A stretch of 64,000 nucleotides of DNA from Athripsodes cinereus (taxonomy: Eukaryota; Arthropoda; Insecta; Trichoptera; Leptoceridae), in the NCBI GenBank assembly GCA_947579605.1, contig OX388322.1:11656001-11720000 (forward strand), written 5' to 3'. Both the position numbers and the translations under genes were made by a program. Of the stretch, positions 36,301 through 47,081 are shown piece by piece. Positions within the stretch are counted from its first letter, which is position 1, and each line of letters starts with the position of its first letter. The notes beneath the pieces are model-generated. The model made no database searches. It was not told the origin of the DNA and saw only the letters and a list, made by a program, of their open reading frames with translations.

Positions 36301-39300
36301 CGCTAAATAAAGCAGTAACTAATTATTGATGAACTAAAATGTTATCTATGACTCTGGCAAGACCAGAATTTGTAATTATTTTGTTCTGTGGGTAGGTGAT
36401 ATACTATGGCACCTATATTAAATACAAAATTGTATACTATAATTGAATACAAGAAAATACTAAAATTAATGATTAGATTTTTGTTCCTGTTTTGTTATAA
36501 ATTTAATACAGTAGGTACTATTTTACATTTAATATCTTTTCCTTCTTAGGTACACCTTATTCTATGAACACTCTCTAACTGGCCTGCCAGTGATGAGGCC
36601 TTGTATGATGCATTTCCCCAAAGAACCAGAACTGTTTGCCATAGATACTCAGTACATGCTCGGTAAGTGTTCATTATGATAGTATTTCCACATTCAGGTG
36701 AAAATGTTTAGGGTGTATTTGGGTTTAGATTGATCTTAATTAAACCCATCTTTTATTAAAAAATACATAATATCATCACAACCACTCCCAAGTGGAGTAG
36801 CCAATGATTTCACTCTAAGGTCTAAGTGATGAACATATAGTTTTTTCGTTCTGTCATGAAAAATAACAGGATGGGTGGCATACATCATCGCTGAATTGAA
36901 GATGTTAAATGTCATAATTTATGGTATTTATCTTTTACAGGACACCCAAAAATTTCCAAAAAAATTGTGAGACCTCTTCTATTTTGGAGGCCACATGGTT
37001 AAACAAGGGTCACGGTAATGAACCACTAAAAATCTACTCAAAAAAAATTTGCAACTTTTTCTTTTTTGTTTCAATTTAGGCGATGCATTCTTGGTCCGGC
37101 CTGTTATGGAGGAAGGAGTATCGTCAGTAAGTGTGATACTACCAGGAGAACCAGACCAACTGTGGTATGATGTAGACACATATCTCCCACTCAAACCAGG
37201 CAAAATCACACAGAATGTTGACATCATGAAGGTATATATATTCATTTACTTCAGTTATAATAGCCGTTATCTAGCTTTAACTCAATATAAGATGATATTA
37301 GTCAAGTTAAAAGTGGTTAGTTTTCCATTAAATTAAGTCTGTTACTTTTTTGCGAGGGTATCCCCTAGGGATTTTCTAAAGAGATGGTGGCTACGTAAAT
37401 TTAACTGTAATGGATTAATTAATTTATGTTAATTGAACTAGCAACAAAGCTAATTATTAAGACAACTTAGGAATGAATAAGTAATTTTGTTGATTTAATT
37501 GGTCCCGGCTCTGCTACTGTACATTTATAAGATGATATTATCTTGGTTTATATGGTAATAGAGTGCCATTGGTGTTTGAAGAAGGAAAGTGAAATAAATG
37601 AAGTGAAGATGCGATTGCTGAGAATAATAGTAGAAAAACATTGCATGATAAAGTGAGGATATTAGGAGACTGAATGGATGCAAGAGTTTTGTGGATAGAA
37701 TAAGCTACACTGGTTACACATGTCAAGCGTATGAATGATGAAGAGGATATATCTATCTGAAAGGGGAGGTGTAAGGAAGCGTGGATGTCCAACAACTACA
37801 TGGCTTCATCACATAGATCAAATTCTCAAGGACAGCTGCGTGTTGAATTACAGAAATTGGCATTCGTGTACGAGAAATTGTATGAATGTGGAAAAAGCAA
37901 AAGAAGTATGTAGGAATAGAGTTGTGTGGTTTTCCTTCTTCTCTGCCTACCCCACTTGGGATATGGAGTGTAGAGCATAGTAAATTTATGTAGTAATGTC
38001 ATCCTGAAACAATGGAATGACGTAATCCGGAGGATTGAAGTTAATTAAAGGTTGTTTGTTGTGTTATCATTTTCAGATCCCAGTGTACCAGAGAGGTGGT
38101 GCTATCGTTGCCAAGAAGGAGAGAATGAGGAGATCCTCAGCCCTCATGGCACATGATCCTTACACTCTTGTTATTGCACTCGATTCACAGGTATGACAGT
38201 TTTGATAAATTGCTTACTTAATTAGCTGCAACTGTTACTTTGGAATGTTTTAAAAGTATCCAATCCAAGCATCCTTCAATGCTCCTCCCAGGACCATAAA
38301 GCAGAAATCAGCCTCATCCGTTCAGAGAGTCTTGCGCCAATTGGATCACTTCTTTTCATGATATTCCTAAAGTTTTGATGACATTGTCATGGGAACGGCG
38401 TATTGTGAAATTGAGATATCCAAGCCTGTCTGATACATACCTTGTGGATGAAAGAAGTTAAAATATACCAATAATGAAATTTATGATAAATGAATGTCAT
38501 TATTTAAGATGTTTCTAATGCATAATTTAGCATTATTATGTAAATTATTTTGATGTTTCCCTTGAGAACATATTGTAGAAACAAATGTCTGTTTTATTTT
38601 GTAGAAAAAATCATACGGATCCTTATACATTGATGATGGAGAATCATTTGAGTACAAGAAAGGAAAATACATTTACGCCAAGTTGTCCTTTGAGAACAAC
38701 GTGCTCTCATACATGTAAGTTATTTTTGATCTTGTGAAATAAGTAGGTACTTAATCTCTTAGTGGCATTTATGAAATAGAAGAGAAAAATTTCCTCTTCA
38801 TCTCGATGTAATTATGTACTACAACTACTACTATCCCATCATGGCACATCTCACATGTGGGGTAGCCAGTATGCAGACCAGCCCCATGCAATAAACATGC
38901 AAGCTGTCTTCTTCATGCCAATAAAAAATTAAGGTGCTCAGGATGGGCGGCAAACCTCATTGCTGAATTTAAGATATAAAATATCTTATTTTTTTGAACA
39001 CTTACCTTTTACTAGATATCGAAAATTTACGGAAAAGAGTAAGAGATAAATTCTATGCCATATGCTCAACAGAAAATTTGGTGGCTTATGGCTTATTTTA
39101 TGGCTTAATTCTGACTTATAAAATAGTTTTTACTTACAAAACAAATAATTTTACTTATAAAGCAAAGATTGAAATATTCCATTCTTTATAATCTGAGTAT
39201 TGCAACTGATGGTTAATCTCTACACAAGTTCCCTTTATTATATTTTTTATTTATATTTTAAGCAAGTTCTTTTTTATTCACCTTTAATTGTTTCTCTTAA

Positions 39301-39847
39301 GAAAATCAGGTAGAAATTTCGTAGCAACACTTTGTGCTGACTTCCCAAAACTCTATTAAAACTGATTTTGCTGAAAAAATGTCTTCCGAATCAGCTGCTT
39401 CCATATTTTTCGAACTGGAATGGTTCCAATGAATGCTCTGTCGCTCTTTCCTTCTCTCTGCTGATATAGAAAAAAAAGGGAAAGAAAATGTTTATTTCAA
39501 CTTTTTTTTTTTCAATATTTAAAACAGAGAGACGCGAATGAAGATTTTAATGAAAATTTGAATAATTTTAAATAATTTGAAATATTTGAAAATTTTAAAT
39601 AATATGAATGCGTATTTTTAGATTCCCAGATCCATCTGCCTTCTATCCAACTCTATCATGGCTGGAGCGAGTTGTGGTAGTGGGCATGTCTGCTCCTCCC
39701 AGGAGAGTAGAATTGCAGACCCTGAAGGGAGAAGATGACAAGAAGGAGGCTATGGCTGTAACTTACCACACTGGTAACAATGTGCTGGTCATCAAGAAAC
39801 CAAAGGTCTCAATGGCACATCAATGGAAGATGGTGTTTGAGTTTTAA
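24400..39847 (+). CDS. GANAB: Glucosidase II alpha subunit (GH31), complete
   Basis: Seventeen exons join in frame to 928 residues: 24400-24624, 25315-25442, 27808-28048, 28584-28704, 28955-29099, 30604-30853, 31441-31580, 32125-32312, 32630-32772, 34042-34229, 34503-34668, 35684-35820, 36550-36662, 37080-37231, 38077-38190, 38605-38714 and 39622-39847. All borders are AG/GT. A signal peptide (hydrophobic [14 protein letters not shown]) precedes [15 protein letters not shown], as in animal glucosidase II. GH31 landmarks: [64 protein letters not shown] with nucleophile D522, WTGDN with acid/base D598, and GADVGGFF. The D-to-D spacing of 76 residues equals that in the human enzyme. Family knowledge: in the ER with its beta subunit it removes the two inner glucoses from N-glycans in the calnexin/calreticulin cycle. 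Length is close to the usual 940-970 residues. There is no ER-retention tail; the beta subunit provides it. Several introns hold transposon relics but none breaks an exon. Confidence 0.97.
26950..27035. repeat. Short minisatellite, AATATGATGATAGATA units
   Basis: GGTAATATGATGATAGATAT and variants (AAGGAATATGATGATAGATA) repeat about three times with a 36-bp period, in intron 2 of glucosidase II alpha. Confidence 0.75.
27084..27317. mobile_element. MITE-like element with tRNA-like core
   Basis: Imperfect inverted arms of about 54 bp bound the element: left AACACACAAAACTACCATAT, right in reverse complement AACACATAAAACTACCATAT, both running inward to TTATTTGG. Between the arms, on the minus strand, lies a tRNA-like sequence with box A TAGCTTAATTGG and box B GGGTTCAAGGCCC. 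This combination of foldback arms and a pol III promoter is unusual for either a MITE or a SINE. Confidence 0.6.
27340..27690 (-). pseudogene. Mariner transposase relic (minus)
   Basis: The minus translation reads [13 protein letters not shown], a stop, then [14 protein letters not shown]. This is the mariner motif around the first catalytic aspartate (…VTGDE.W.YGYDPE). The rest toward 27480 is frame-damaged. Mariner-like leader sequence (TCTTCAAAAAGTATCGCGAA) follows at 27340. It lies in glucosidase II alpha intron 2. Confidence 0.7.
29536..30485 (-). mobile_element. Pogo-like deletion derivative in glucosidase II alpha intron 5
   Basis: Perfect inverted ends GGGGGAAGTCCTACA are flanked by TA on both sides (29534-29535, 30486-30487), as for pogo/Tc1-mariner insertions. 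Inside, on the minus strand (30000-29869), is a psq-type helix-turn-helix: [20 protein letters not shown] then [19 protein letters not shown] before a stop. The start methionine is separated from it by a frameshift near 30005. The catalytic core is missing. Confidence 0.85.
31214..31326. repeat. Perfect 54-bp inverted repeat with 5-base loop
   Basis: Arms 31214-31267 and 31273-31326 are exact reverse complements (outer TTTATAAAATAATAAAATTA, inner ACTTCCACTTCA) around AGAAG. It lies in intron 6 of glucosidase II alpha. In RNA it would form a 54-bp fully paired hairpin. No terminal features of a known transposon flank it. Confidence 0.95.
32884..33030 (+). repeat. Diverged SINE family C copy
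   Basis: AGCTTGATGGTAGAGTCTAG, a degraded B-box region, CATGAAGCAAGC and GTATTTGGGTCTATTGCAA follow the family order seen at 43147-43315. Intron 9 of glucosidase II alpha. Confidence 0.55.
33426..33870 (-). pseudogene. CR1-like LINE reverse transcriptase C-terminus (minus)
   Basis: The minus translation has [59 protein letters not shown] and [10 protein letters not shown]. These are the thumb and tail of CR1-like non-LTR RT. The upstream domains are missing. The frame stays open to a TAA-side end at 33426. It lies in intron 9, antisense to the host gene. Confidence 0.85.
34918..35584 (+). pseudogene. RTE-type LINE ORF2 3' end in intron 11
   Basis: Starting upstream of the first ATG, the frame reads [73 protein letters not shown] and [13 protein letters not shown]. 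This is the C-terminal part of RTE-like ORF2. A small indel near 35477 breaks the frame; in the next frame [20 protein letters not shown] continues. The tail is a short (TATG)n run at 35566-35583. The 5' part is truncated, as usual for LINEs. Confidence 0.85.
35960..36220. repeat. Degenerate CTCCTCCCACTTT motif array
   Basis: AAACTCCTCCCACTTT and close variants (CTCCTCCCAA, CCTCTCCCATG, CACCTCCCACTTAG, TTCCTCTCATTT) recur about eight times with irregular 20-50 bp spacing in intron 12 of glucosidase II alpha. It is pyrimidine-biased on the plus strand. Confidence 0.5.
37560..37980 (+). pseudogene. Decayed RTE LINE 3' end in intron 14
   Basis: Frame-broken matches to the copy at 34918-35584: [20 protein letters not shown] (two frames), [30 protein letters not shown] and [17 protein letters not shown], ending in CCTACCCCACTTGGGATATGG. 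It is more diverged than the intron 11 copy, so the two are independent insertions. Confidence 0.7.
38829..38985 (-). repeat. Family B repeat copy (minus)
   Basis: CCATCATGGCACATCTCACA, GTGGGGTAGCCAG, AATAAACATGCAAGCTGTC and GGATGGGCGGCAAACCTCAT are the reversed family B landmarks. Intron 16 of glucosidase II alpha. A further reversed copy, more diverged, is at about 36775-36915. Confidence 0.6.
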
Positions 39848-40251
39848 ATATGTTAACTTACTTATTATCTACTCTTGTGAGCTAAAAAAATCTTAAGTTT
39901 AAACAAATTTTGTTATTTATGTCAAAAAAGTTAGTAAATAATAAGAGGCAGTTAGCCTGATCAACGGTGAATTTTTCGGTTTTAAAATCCTTCTGCTTTC
40001 AATCTATGTTACCTTTATAACACTTATGATTACTTTGAGGGTGTTTGAGTTTGAATTGAACCTAAATTCATAATTTTTCAGCTTGACTTAATTGAGACTA
40101 CTTGTAAATAATATATTTTTATTTCATTTCAAAATTTAGACTTAAATTTTGTTTCATTCAATACTGTCGATGTTAATTGTGATGAAAATGTTATTAATTA
40201 ATTGATAATGAATACAGAAGTAGAATGTTTTTCTTAAGGTTTTTTCTAGTT

Positions 40252-40257
<6 letters not shown>

Positions 40258-40285
<28 letters not shown>
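40258..40285. repeat. (CA)n microsatellite
   Basis: About 14 CA units 3' of the glucosidase II alpha stop codon, probably within its 3' UTR. Confidence 0.95.
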
Positions 40286-40290
<5 letters not shown>

Positions 40291-40748
40291 TGTGTAGTCA
40301 TTTGAAACAATATGTTAGTTTAAGGAGTATTTCAAAATCTTAAATGTTCATGTTATGTAGCTGATTATAATATGGCCAATGTACACAATCTTATTTAAAT
40401 GTTTGGTGGTGTGAAATCAAATTGTTTTTATTAACTGTGTTGAACTTAGTTCTATTTTTTTTCTGTTCCTGTCAGTTGGTAGGTGATTTAGGATTAGGTA
40501 AAACGTATATTTATATTATGTATAACTTTGAATGTATTATGTATATGAATGAATGCAAAATCTTATCATGGTATCAAAGTTTCACAAGGATTTAGGTAAT
40601 TTAATGTTATATTTAAGTTTGAATCAATTTTTGTTGACCCATTTTGTATTTCACTCGCTGTGTTTCACTCACTCTATATCTTCATTTACCACTGTACAAT
40701 TTTGGGCAGGCGAGTTTAAATGTGGTTGTATCAGCATGGTTGGGAGAC

Positions 40749-40754
40749 AATAAA
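40749..40754 (+). terminator. Candidate glucosidase II alpha polyadenylation signal
   Basis: AATAAA about 900 bases after the stop codon. Further AATAAA copies lie at 40864-40873. I cannot tell which is used. Confidence 0.35.
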
Positions 40755-40959
40755 TGTTCGAGATGTCCAAAAACTGTAACCACTGATTATAACATAGCTT
40801 AAGTCCATCAAGAAAGAAATGTATTCACTGTGTCGGTGTTTAGGTGGTAGAATTCCACATCGAAATAAATAAAACAAGTGTTTTATTCTACTATTGTTTT
40901 ATTCTGTGAGAGAGACGTCTTTCGTCTTATGAGGACATTGTCAATCGATTGACATGGAA

Positions 40960-41660
40960 GAAATGGAAGAGGCTATGAACATGTCCAAAAAACATATTTG
41001 TCACATATAAAAACGTCTTCGAATGAACATTTCCAATTCTCTGTTGATGCAGCTTAAGCGTAATAAATGAGAGTTTTGGCACATTTAGGTATTTTATATG
41101 AAACTTGGATATATCATTGTTCACTGGAAACAAAAATAGAGGCAAAACAGTAGACTGCAAAGAGGGAATCAGCTCCAAAAAAAGCAATAACATTTTTCAG
41201 CTAGGAAATTGATGGTGACTGCTTTTTTGGATAGTCTTAAACCATTACAGGAGCAAACTATGCATCTTGACAAGTTGAAAGCAGGAATTTATAAAAAACG
41301 GCCACATTTACAGAAAAATATTTGTTTTACCAAGACAATATGCTGTCTCACACCTCAGCGGTTGCCTCGGCGAGAATCCATGAATTACAATTTGAATTGC
41401 TTGACCACCCACTTTACTCACCAGTTTAAGCGGCAAGTGACATTTTTCTGTCCCCTAATCTAAAAATTGTGCTTGGAGGATAGAGAGATTTTTGTCAAAT
41501 TAGGAGGCCATCACCTTGGTAAACAGTTATTTTGCAGAGAAAGATGTCGAGTACTATTTGGACGGTTTAAAGAGATGCGAGCACCACTAGAAGTTTGTAG
41601 ACTTACAAGGAGACTATTTAGTAAAATAAATTTGAAAATGAAATATCCTGCGTCTTTTTA
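40960..41660 (+). pseudogene. Mariner transposase relic (plus)
   Basis: Broken frames give MEEMEEAMNMSKKHI, KRLRMNISNS, SAVASARIHELQFELLDHPL then YSP, SDFFLFPNLKIVLGG and NSYFAEKDVEYYLDGLKR. These follow the order of the C-terminal half of mariner transposases, including the HPLYSP..SDFFLF segment that precedes the third catalytic aspartate (here damaged). Many stops and shifts show that it is dead. Confidence 0.8.
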
Positions 41661-41699
41661 GATAGGAAACTTTTCAGACCACTCTCGTACAGTGTAACA

Positions 41700-43146
41700 G
41701 CTATTCTCATTGTGATAATATCTTTAAAGACTGTGTGTTATTTATAGACATTAATATTACCTACTATATATTAGAATAGAGGAAAGCAGGAGACAACTAG
41801 AAAACTTTACAAGAGTTTATACATTCTTAACAACACAACTCATCTTGAAATCAATTAATAACACTTTATATTGATGTATGTTTTAAATAATGAATCCAGT
41901 GATTTGTTTTTACTTCCTTACATAACATAATAAAGTTTTCTTTTTGACAGAAAAATGTATTTCTTTTACTAACCAATTCCCATCTAAGCTTTTTTACGAC
42001 ATAAAACATTGCATTGTAATCGGAATTAATGTTCTTTGAAAAGAAACAAGTATTTTTCAAAGATATTTTGCTGTTTTTCATTTACTTCAGGGGTAGACAA
42101 ACAGTTGATCGCAAATGACTTTAGAGTCAATTATGTGCATATTTCTAGAAAAGGTATTCACTTCTGAAATTTTTTATTTGTGTTTAGTGTTAATGTGACG
42201 TGGTTAGATGGAAGAAATCACTTTAAAGTGATAATTTTGCCATTGCATTTTTTCTGGTTTTTTGATTTTATTATGTGAATGATGATGTGCAAGAATAAAA
42301 TAAATAAAGTAAAAGTGGATTAGCAATACCAGATTTGATATTTTGAAAAAATATTCTTTGAGAACGTTAAACATTTCAAAATTCCTAAACAATATTGAAA
42401 ACTTGGAGACCGAGGGGAGAAATTTAGAGTGTAAGGGAAATAATAAAATTTTGGGAATTTGAGCCTGTTTTATTTCTTGTGAATCAATTGCTTGTCACCT
42501 AATTTTATTGTTGTAGATTTCCGATGGTATAAGTCTGCCCATTCCTGATTTATTTATCATACGAATAGGGTGACATTGTTAGGTTATAAATAAAAATTAT
42601 CTAGTACAATATGATAAGGCTCTTATCCAGCAGTTGTACCAACATTTATAATGTCTGTAACACTGTATTCCCTACGGGGTAATCAATGAACTCAATGCTC
42701 GTGTGATCTATATGCCATGAAGAAAAAAACATCAGGGTAGGTGTAATGTTAATGTTTTATACATGCAATCAAAATCTGCTTTTTACAAGATACTTGAAAA
42801 GTCGGTTACAAAAAGCAAGTAATGTTGATTGTTCATAATATTGTATAAGGTAGTCTGTTGTATGATTTATTTCTGCATGAATAGTTAGTGATTGCTGTGA
42901 CCTTTTCCCTTATATAAGAGTATCTGACTCCTTGCATGTGAAGACATTGTCTATGTACTGGTTGGTCCTTATCTCTGGTAAATCATCCGAGTGGAAACAG
43001 TGCATACCTACTGTTTATTTTAATTGCTATTTACATAGTATTATGGATGTGAGAAATGTGGTAAATAAATAATATTCAATGAATATTTTAGTAACAGGAT
43101 TATGCACATTGTATTGATAGAGCTTAGAAAATATAGTTGATTTGAG
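41700..43146. other. Gene-free AT-rich stretch
   Basis: No conserved protein, RNA gene or repeat with clear ends was recognised. Confidence 0.45.
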
Positions 43147-43315
43147 GTGGTCGATATAGCCTGGTGGTAGAGTCTCAAATGTTCAATTTGGAGATCTGGG
43201 TTCAATTCCTCCTGCTGCCGACTTATTACACATTCAAGACAAAGCATATTTTTTGTTGTGAGTGTCTGGGGTGTATTTGGATGCATTGCAAATCCAGATT
43301 AATTAAATAAAATCA
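43147..43315 (+). repeat. tRNA-derived SINE family C copy
   Basis: ATAGCCTGGTGGTAGAGTCT (box A region), GGGTTCAATTCC (box B), AAGACAAAGC and GTATTTGGATGCATTGC, then an AATTAAATAAAAT tail. Confidence 0.7.
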
Positions 43316-43576
43316 ATAGAACACACTAAGGAAATGTGGATTTCTAAGGTTATTTTGTTGTGCTTTTCAAATTGTATATACATTTATTTTATTTAATTGT
43401 CAATTTAATAAAAAATGCATGTGTAAAGTCCTTCAAACTCCTGAACAGAACAATCAATTGCTCCTAGGGTGCATTTATTTTTCTTTATTGTCATTTCAAC
43501 AGATTTTTTACAAAAATAAAGTATCACACAATTAGGTCGATCACTACCCCAGTTAAAGAATGTACATATATATATA

Positions 43577-43883
43577 TATAATGGATGTTTATACTTGAAA
43601 TAAAGCAATCAGTGTTTTTCTGAAATAATATCAAAAATTTATTAAAAACATTATTTAAACTAAAGAAACTAAATATTACTAAAAATAAAATAAACAATAA
43701 TAAAACAATTACCTGAAATAATATCAAAAAAACAACATTTAAAGTCTTTACTTCAGGTCTTTCAAAACTAACACAAAATTACAAACAAAATTACTTTACC
43801 AACTGTCAAAACAAAAATTCTAAATTCAAATAAATAAACTAAAGGAAATCACTCCTATGAGTAGGTAGGTGGTTTTCTTTACA
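43577..43883 (-). repeat. 3' long terminal repeat
   Basis: Identical to 47901-48180 over the 280 shared bases (43577-43856). On the minus strand the LTR would begin TGTAAAGAAAACC at 43883, right after the purine tract, and end near CATCCATTATA. The end does not show the usual terminal CA, so the exact outer border is uncertain, also because it abuts a (TA)n run. An inner direct repeat, CTGAAATAATATCAAAAA, occurs twice. Confidence 0.85.
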
Positions 43884-43893
43884 CCTCCCTTCC
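43884..43893 (-). promoter_or_regulatory. Polypurine tract of the retrotransposon
   Basis: On the minus strand GGAAGGGAGG lies directly before the LTR start TGTAAAG, 40 bases beyond the pol stop. This is the expected plus-strand DNA primer site. Confidence 0.75.
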
Positions 43894-43932
43894 AAGAAAA
43901 AAACAATTACAAGTGAAAACGTACGTAATTGT

Positions 43933-46900
43933 TCACTTAATAACAAATACTGGAAAAAGTTTCGTAATGTGGTAGAAATTTGACTCTGTTTTCTTGTGTC
44001 CGGTATCAACTTCATAGATTGAGTTTGAAATTTTCTTTAAAATTTTGTATGGTCCAATCTTTAATTCATCCATTTTCTTCCTATTTAGTCGATTTCCATT
44101 TTCTACGTAAACTCTGTCTCCCACTTCCAATTTATATTCTTCCCTATGCAAGTCGAATATATTCTTATTATAATTGTGAGATTTTATTGTATTTTCAAGG
44201 GCTAGTTTTCTGTCTCTATTCAAATCTTCTTTTGTAAATTTTGATTTTAATTCTAGTGGTAAAATATTAACATTTTCGCCTTCCAAAAGGTATTTTGGAG
44301 CAAACTTAGTGACTGTGTGTTCTGTTTCATTATATTTTTCTACACATTTCTGTGCAACAGTAGTCCATGCTGTTTTCCTATCACTTTCATTTATTTTACA
44401 TCTTATTTTATTTACTAAGGTTTGATTTAACCTTTCATTGATCCCATTCGAAAAAGGTGAATCCACAGCAGTGAAAACTATTCTTATGTTTTCCATTTTT
44501 AGAAATTCTTTAAATTCTTTTGAATTTATGCCAGGATATTGGTCTGTTAGTACCATATCAATATTGTAGTTTTGTGTCACATTTTTTATCAGTTTAATAA
44601 AATCATTTGCGGTTTGGTTTTTCGATGTGAGAATGTAAGCATATCTCGTGAAATGATCTACCAGCAGATGTAAATATTTTTTTGTTGATCGTGATCCTCC
44701 AAACCCTCCTATGGTATCAATAGATATAATTTCAAATGGGCGTGTAGCTGGTCCTAAATGTGACATTAAACCATATTTTGATTTCCTCCTTGATTTGTTT
44801 TTTATACAAATTCCACACTCATCGCAAATTTGTTTAATGTTTGTGATGATATTCTTTGCAGTATAGCATGGTGTTATTTTATTTATCATTTGTGTTCTTC
44901 CAATGTGGCAGTAGGTATCATGGACATCTTTTATTATTGTTTTACTATATTCTTCTGATAGTATGATTTTTTTCCTTTTTTTATACATTTTGTAGTAAAT
45001 ATCATTCTCCAATATAAATTTGCTATTTTGTAGTTCCATATTCATGTGTTGGTCATTTTTTATATCTTGCAGGTTTACTAAATTTACTACTTTTATAAAA
45101 TCGTCATTATTTTCATTTGGTTCTAGAACTGGATTTCTGCTTAAACAGTCTGCTTCTTGATTTAATCTTCCTGGGTTATATTTTATCTTAAAATTATATT
45201 GAGATAAATAATACATCAAATCCCCTAATTCCTCATCAGTTCTGGCCTTGATGTTCATATTTTCTAATGGTTTATGATCTGAGTACACTATAAATTCTTT
45301 TCCCATTAGCCAGTGTTGCCAATATTTCACAGCTTCTTTTATTGCCAGACATTCTAGATAAATTGCCTTCTTCTTTTTTTGTGCTTCAGTTAATTTTTTT
45401 GAAAAATAAGCAACCGGCTTACTGTTTTCGTTTTTATCTTCTTGTTTCAACACTGCTCCCACTCCTTTGATACTAGCATCCGTGTAAATGTATATTGGTA
45501 ATTCAGGGTCAAAAATATTCAGGATTGGCTCTGAACACAGCAATTCTTTAATTTTTTCAAATGATTTCTGGCATTTGTCGGACCATATGAATTTCACATC
45601 TTTTCGTAATAAATTGTGTAACGGGTCCAGAATAATTGCGCTGTTTGGTAAAAATTTATGATGAAAATTTATTTTTCCTAAGAATTGACGTATATTTTTT
45701 CTTGTTTCTGGTATTGGAAAATTTTTCACAGCGGTTAAATAATCTTTCAGAGGTCTTACTGAATTATTTTGTATTATGTGACCTAAATATTTGGCATAAT
45801 TATTTGCAAAAGTACATTTGGAAAATTTTAGTCTAAAACCTTCTGTTATTATTGCCTCCAGTAGTCTTGTTAGATGTAGTATATGTTCTTGAAAAGTTTT
45901 CGAAAAAATTAAAATATCGTCTATAAAATTTACTGCAAAATCAGAGAGTTTGTATTTCCTTATGATGTTACTCAATATTCTTTGGAAGATAGCTGGAGCA
46001 GTCTTTAATCCAAACGGAAGACACGTCCATTGGTAATGGCCTTCTTGTGTAACAAATGCAGTTTTGTGTCTATCTTCAATCTTCAAAGGTATCGACCAAA
46101 ATGCTGAATTTACATCAAAAGTAGAAAAATATTTGCAGTTTACAGTTTTCACCATCAAATCCTCAATTAATGGAAATGGTTGTGATTGAGGTACGACAAT
46201 TTTATTCAATTCTCTGAAATCTATACATAATCTTGTTTTCTTGTTATCTTCTTTTTTATAAGCCAGAGTTACTGGAGCAGCAAATGGGCTATAAGATTCC
46301 TCAATCAGATTCTTCTTTAATAGTTGTGATATTTGATCTTCTATTTCTTTTCTATCTTCAGCTGTGCATCTATATGGACGTTTGTAACAGTATTTATCCA
46401 CCATTAAATCAATATGAGCCTCATAATCTCGCACAGTACCTATGTCATATTTATCTTTTGCAAAGACTGATTTGTATTTTTCTATCAACTTATCGATTTG
46501 TGATTTTTCATATAAATCTAGATGGTTTACAAACATTTCAAAACCATCTGAGTTAATATGTTCATTGAAATTTATTTTACATTGGTTTGATTGTTTGTTT
46601 TCTCGTTGTAATACCTCAGTGGGTAGAAAAACATCTTCTTTATTCTTGTCACCTAGTACATCAGGAATATCGACATTTTGAATATTTGAAGTTTCTCTTT
46701 CATTTAAACTTAATATGTAATTTTCTTTTTTATCATTACATTGCATTATCTTTAATTCTTCATTTTGTATTAATCTGAAGTTTTTGATGCAATCCAATCC
46801 AATTAGAAAATCATAATTAAAATTTTCATTATCTATTATGAAAATATCCATAATCTTTTCAATATTGAAAATCTTTATTTTAAGTGTTACCATACCTTTA

Positions 46901-47079
46901 GTTTTCTTCTCACCATTAATAGTTTTCAAGTTAACCATTTGTATATCTCTTGTATCTGGTTTTTGTTGTATTTTTAATAATTTAGCATTAATTAATGATA
47001 CATTTGAACCCGAATCATAAATTCCAGAAACATTTAAAGCATCATTTATTATTAACTTTACTTTTATTAATGGTGGCAT
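43933..47079 (-). CDS. pol: Retrotransposon Pol: protease, RT, RNase H, integrase
   Basis: 1048 codons, uninterrupted. Aspartic protease: IYDSGSNVSLI (D22), with ILIG-like FLIGLDC near 91-97. Reverse transcriptase: FAAPVTLAYKKED near 266, RLCIDFRELNK, STFDVNSAFW (D322) and FIDDIL (D387, D388). RNase H: YTDAS (D534), LECLAIKEA (E576) and YSDHKPLE (D601). Integrase: H720, H725, C752, C755 zinc-binding set, then D788, D846 and E882 as the DDE triad (IDT, LTDQ, SNGINERLNQ). All catalytic residues are present. The first ATG sits two bases after the gag stop and pol is in the -1 frame relative to gag, so expression is probably as a Gag-Pol fusion by frameshifting; reinitiation is the alternative. 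Confidence 0.95.
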   Translation of the reverse strand: MPPLIKVKLIINDALNVSGIYDSGSNVSLINAKLLKIQQKPDTRDIQMVNLKTINGEKKTKGMVTLKIKIFNIEKIMDIFIIDNENFNYDFLIGLDCIKNFRLIQNEELKIMQCNDKKENYILSLNERETSNIQNVDIPDVLGDKNKEDVFLPTEVLQRENKQSNQCKINFNEHINSDGFEMFVNHLDLYEKSQIDKLIEKYKSVFAKDKYDIGTVRDYEAHIDLMVDKYCYKRPYRCTAEDRKEIEDQISQLLKKNLIEESYSPFAAPVTLAYKKEDNKKTRLCIDFRELNKIVVPQSQPFPLIEDLMVKTVNCKYFSTFDVNSAFWSIPLKIEDRHKTAFVTQEGHYQWTCLPFGLKTAPAIFQRILSNIIRKYKLSDFAVNFIDDILIFSKTFQEHILHLTRLLEAIITEGFRLKFSKCTFANNYAKYLGHIIQNNSVRPLKDYLTAVKNFPIPETRKNIRQFLGKINFHHKFLPNSAIILDPLHNLLRKDVKFIWSDKCQKSFEKIKELLCSEPILNIFDPELPIYIYTDASIKGVGAVLKQEDKNENSKPVAYFSKKLTEAQKKKKAIYLECLAIKEAVKYWQHWLMGKEFIVYSDHKPLENMNIKARTDEELGDLMYYLSQYNFKIKYNPGRLNQEADCLSRNPVLEPNENNDDFIKVVNLVNLQDIKNDQHMNMELQNSKFILENDIYYKMYKKRKKIILSEEYSKTIIKDVHDTYCHIGRTQMINKITPCYTAKNIITNIKQICDECGICIKNKSRRKSKYGLMSHLGPATRPFEIISIDTIGGFGGSRSTKKYLHLLVDHFTRYAYILTSKNQTANDFIKLIKNVTQNYNIDMVLTDQYPGINSKEFKEFLKMENIRIVFTAVDSPFSNGINERLNQTLVNKIRCKINESDRKTAWTTVAQKCVEKYNETEHTVTKFAPKYLLEGENVNILPLELKSKFTKEDLNRDRKLALENTIKSHNYNKNIFDLHREEYKLEVGDRVYVENGNRLNRKKMDELKIGPYKILKKISNSIYEVDTGHKKTESNFYHITKLFPVFVIK

Positions 47080-47081
47080 AT

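Noticed and set aside
24400..39847. Neutral alpha-glucosidase C or lysosomal GH31 enzyme
   Set aside because: The N-terminal [15 protein letters not shown] motif and the whole exon series follow glucosidase II alpha; lysosomal enzymes have a trefoil domain, which is absent.
43980..47020. Several plus-strand open frames across the retrotransposon
   Set aside because: They are short, hydrophobic-looking shadows of the AT-rich pol frame on the minus strand.
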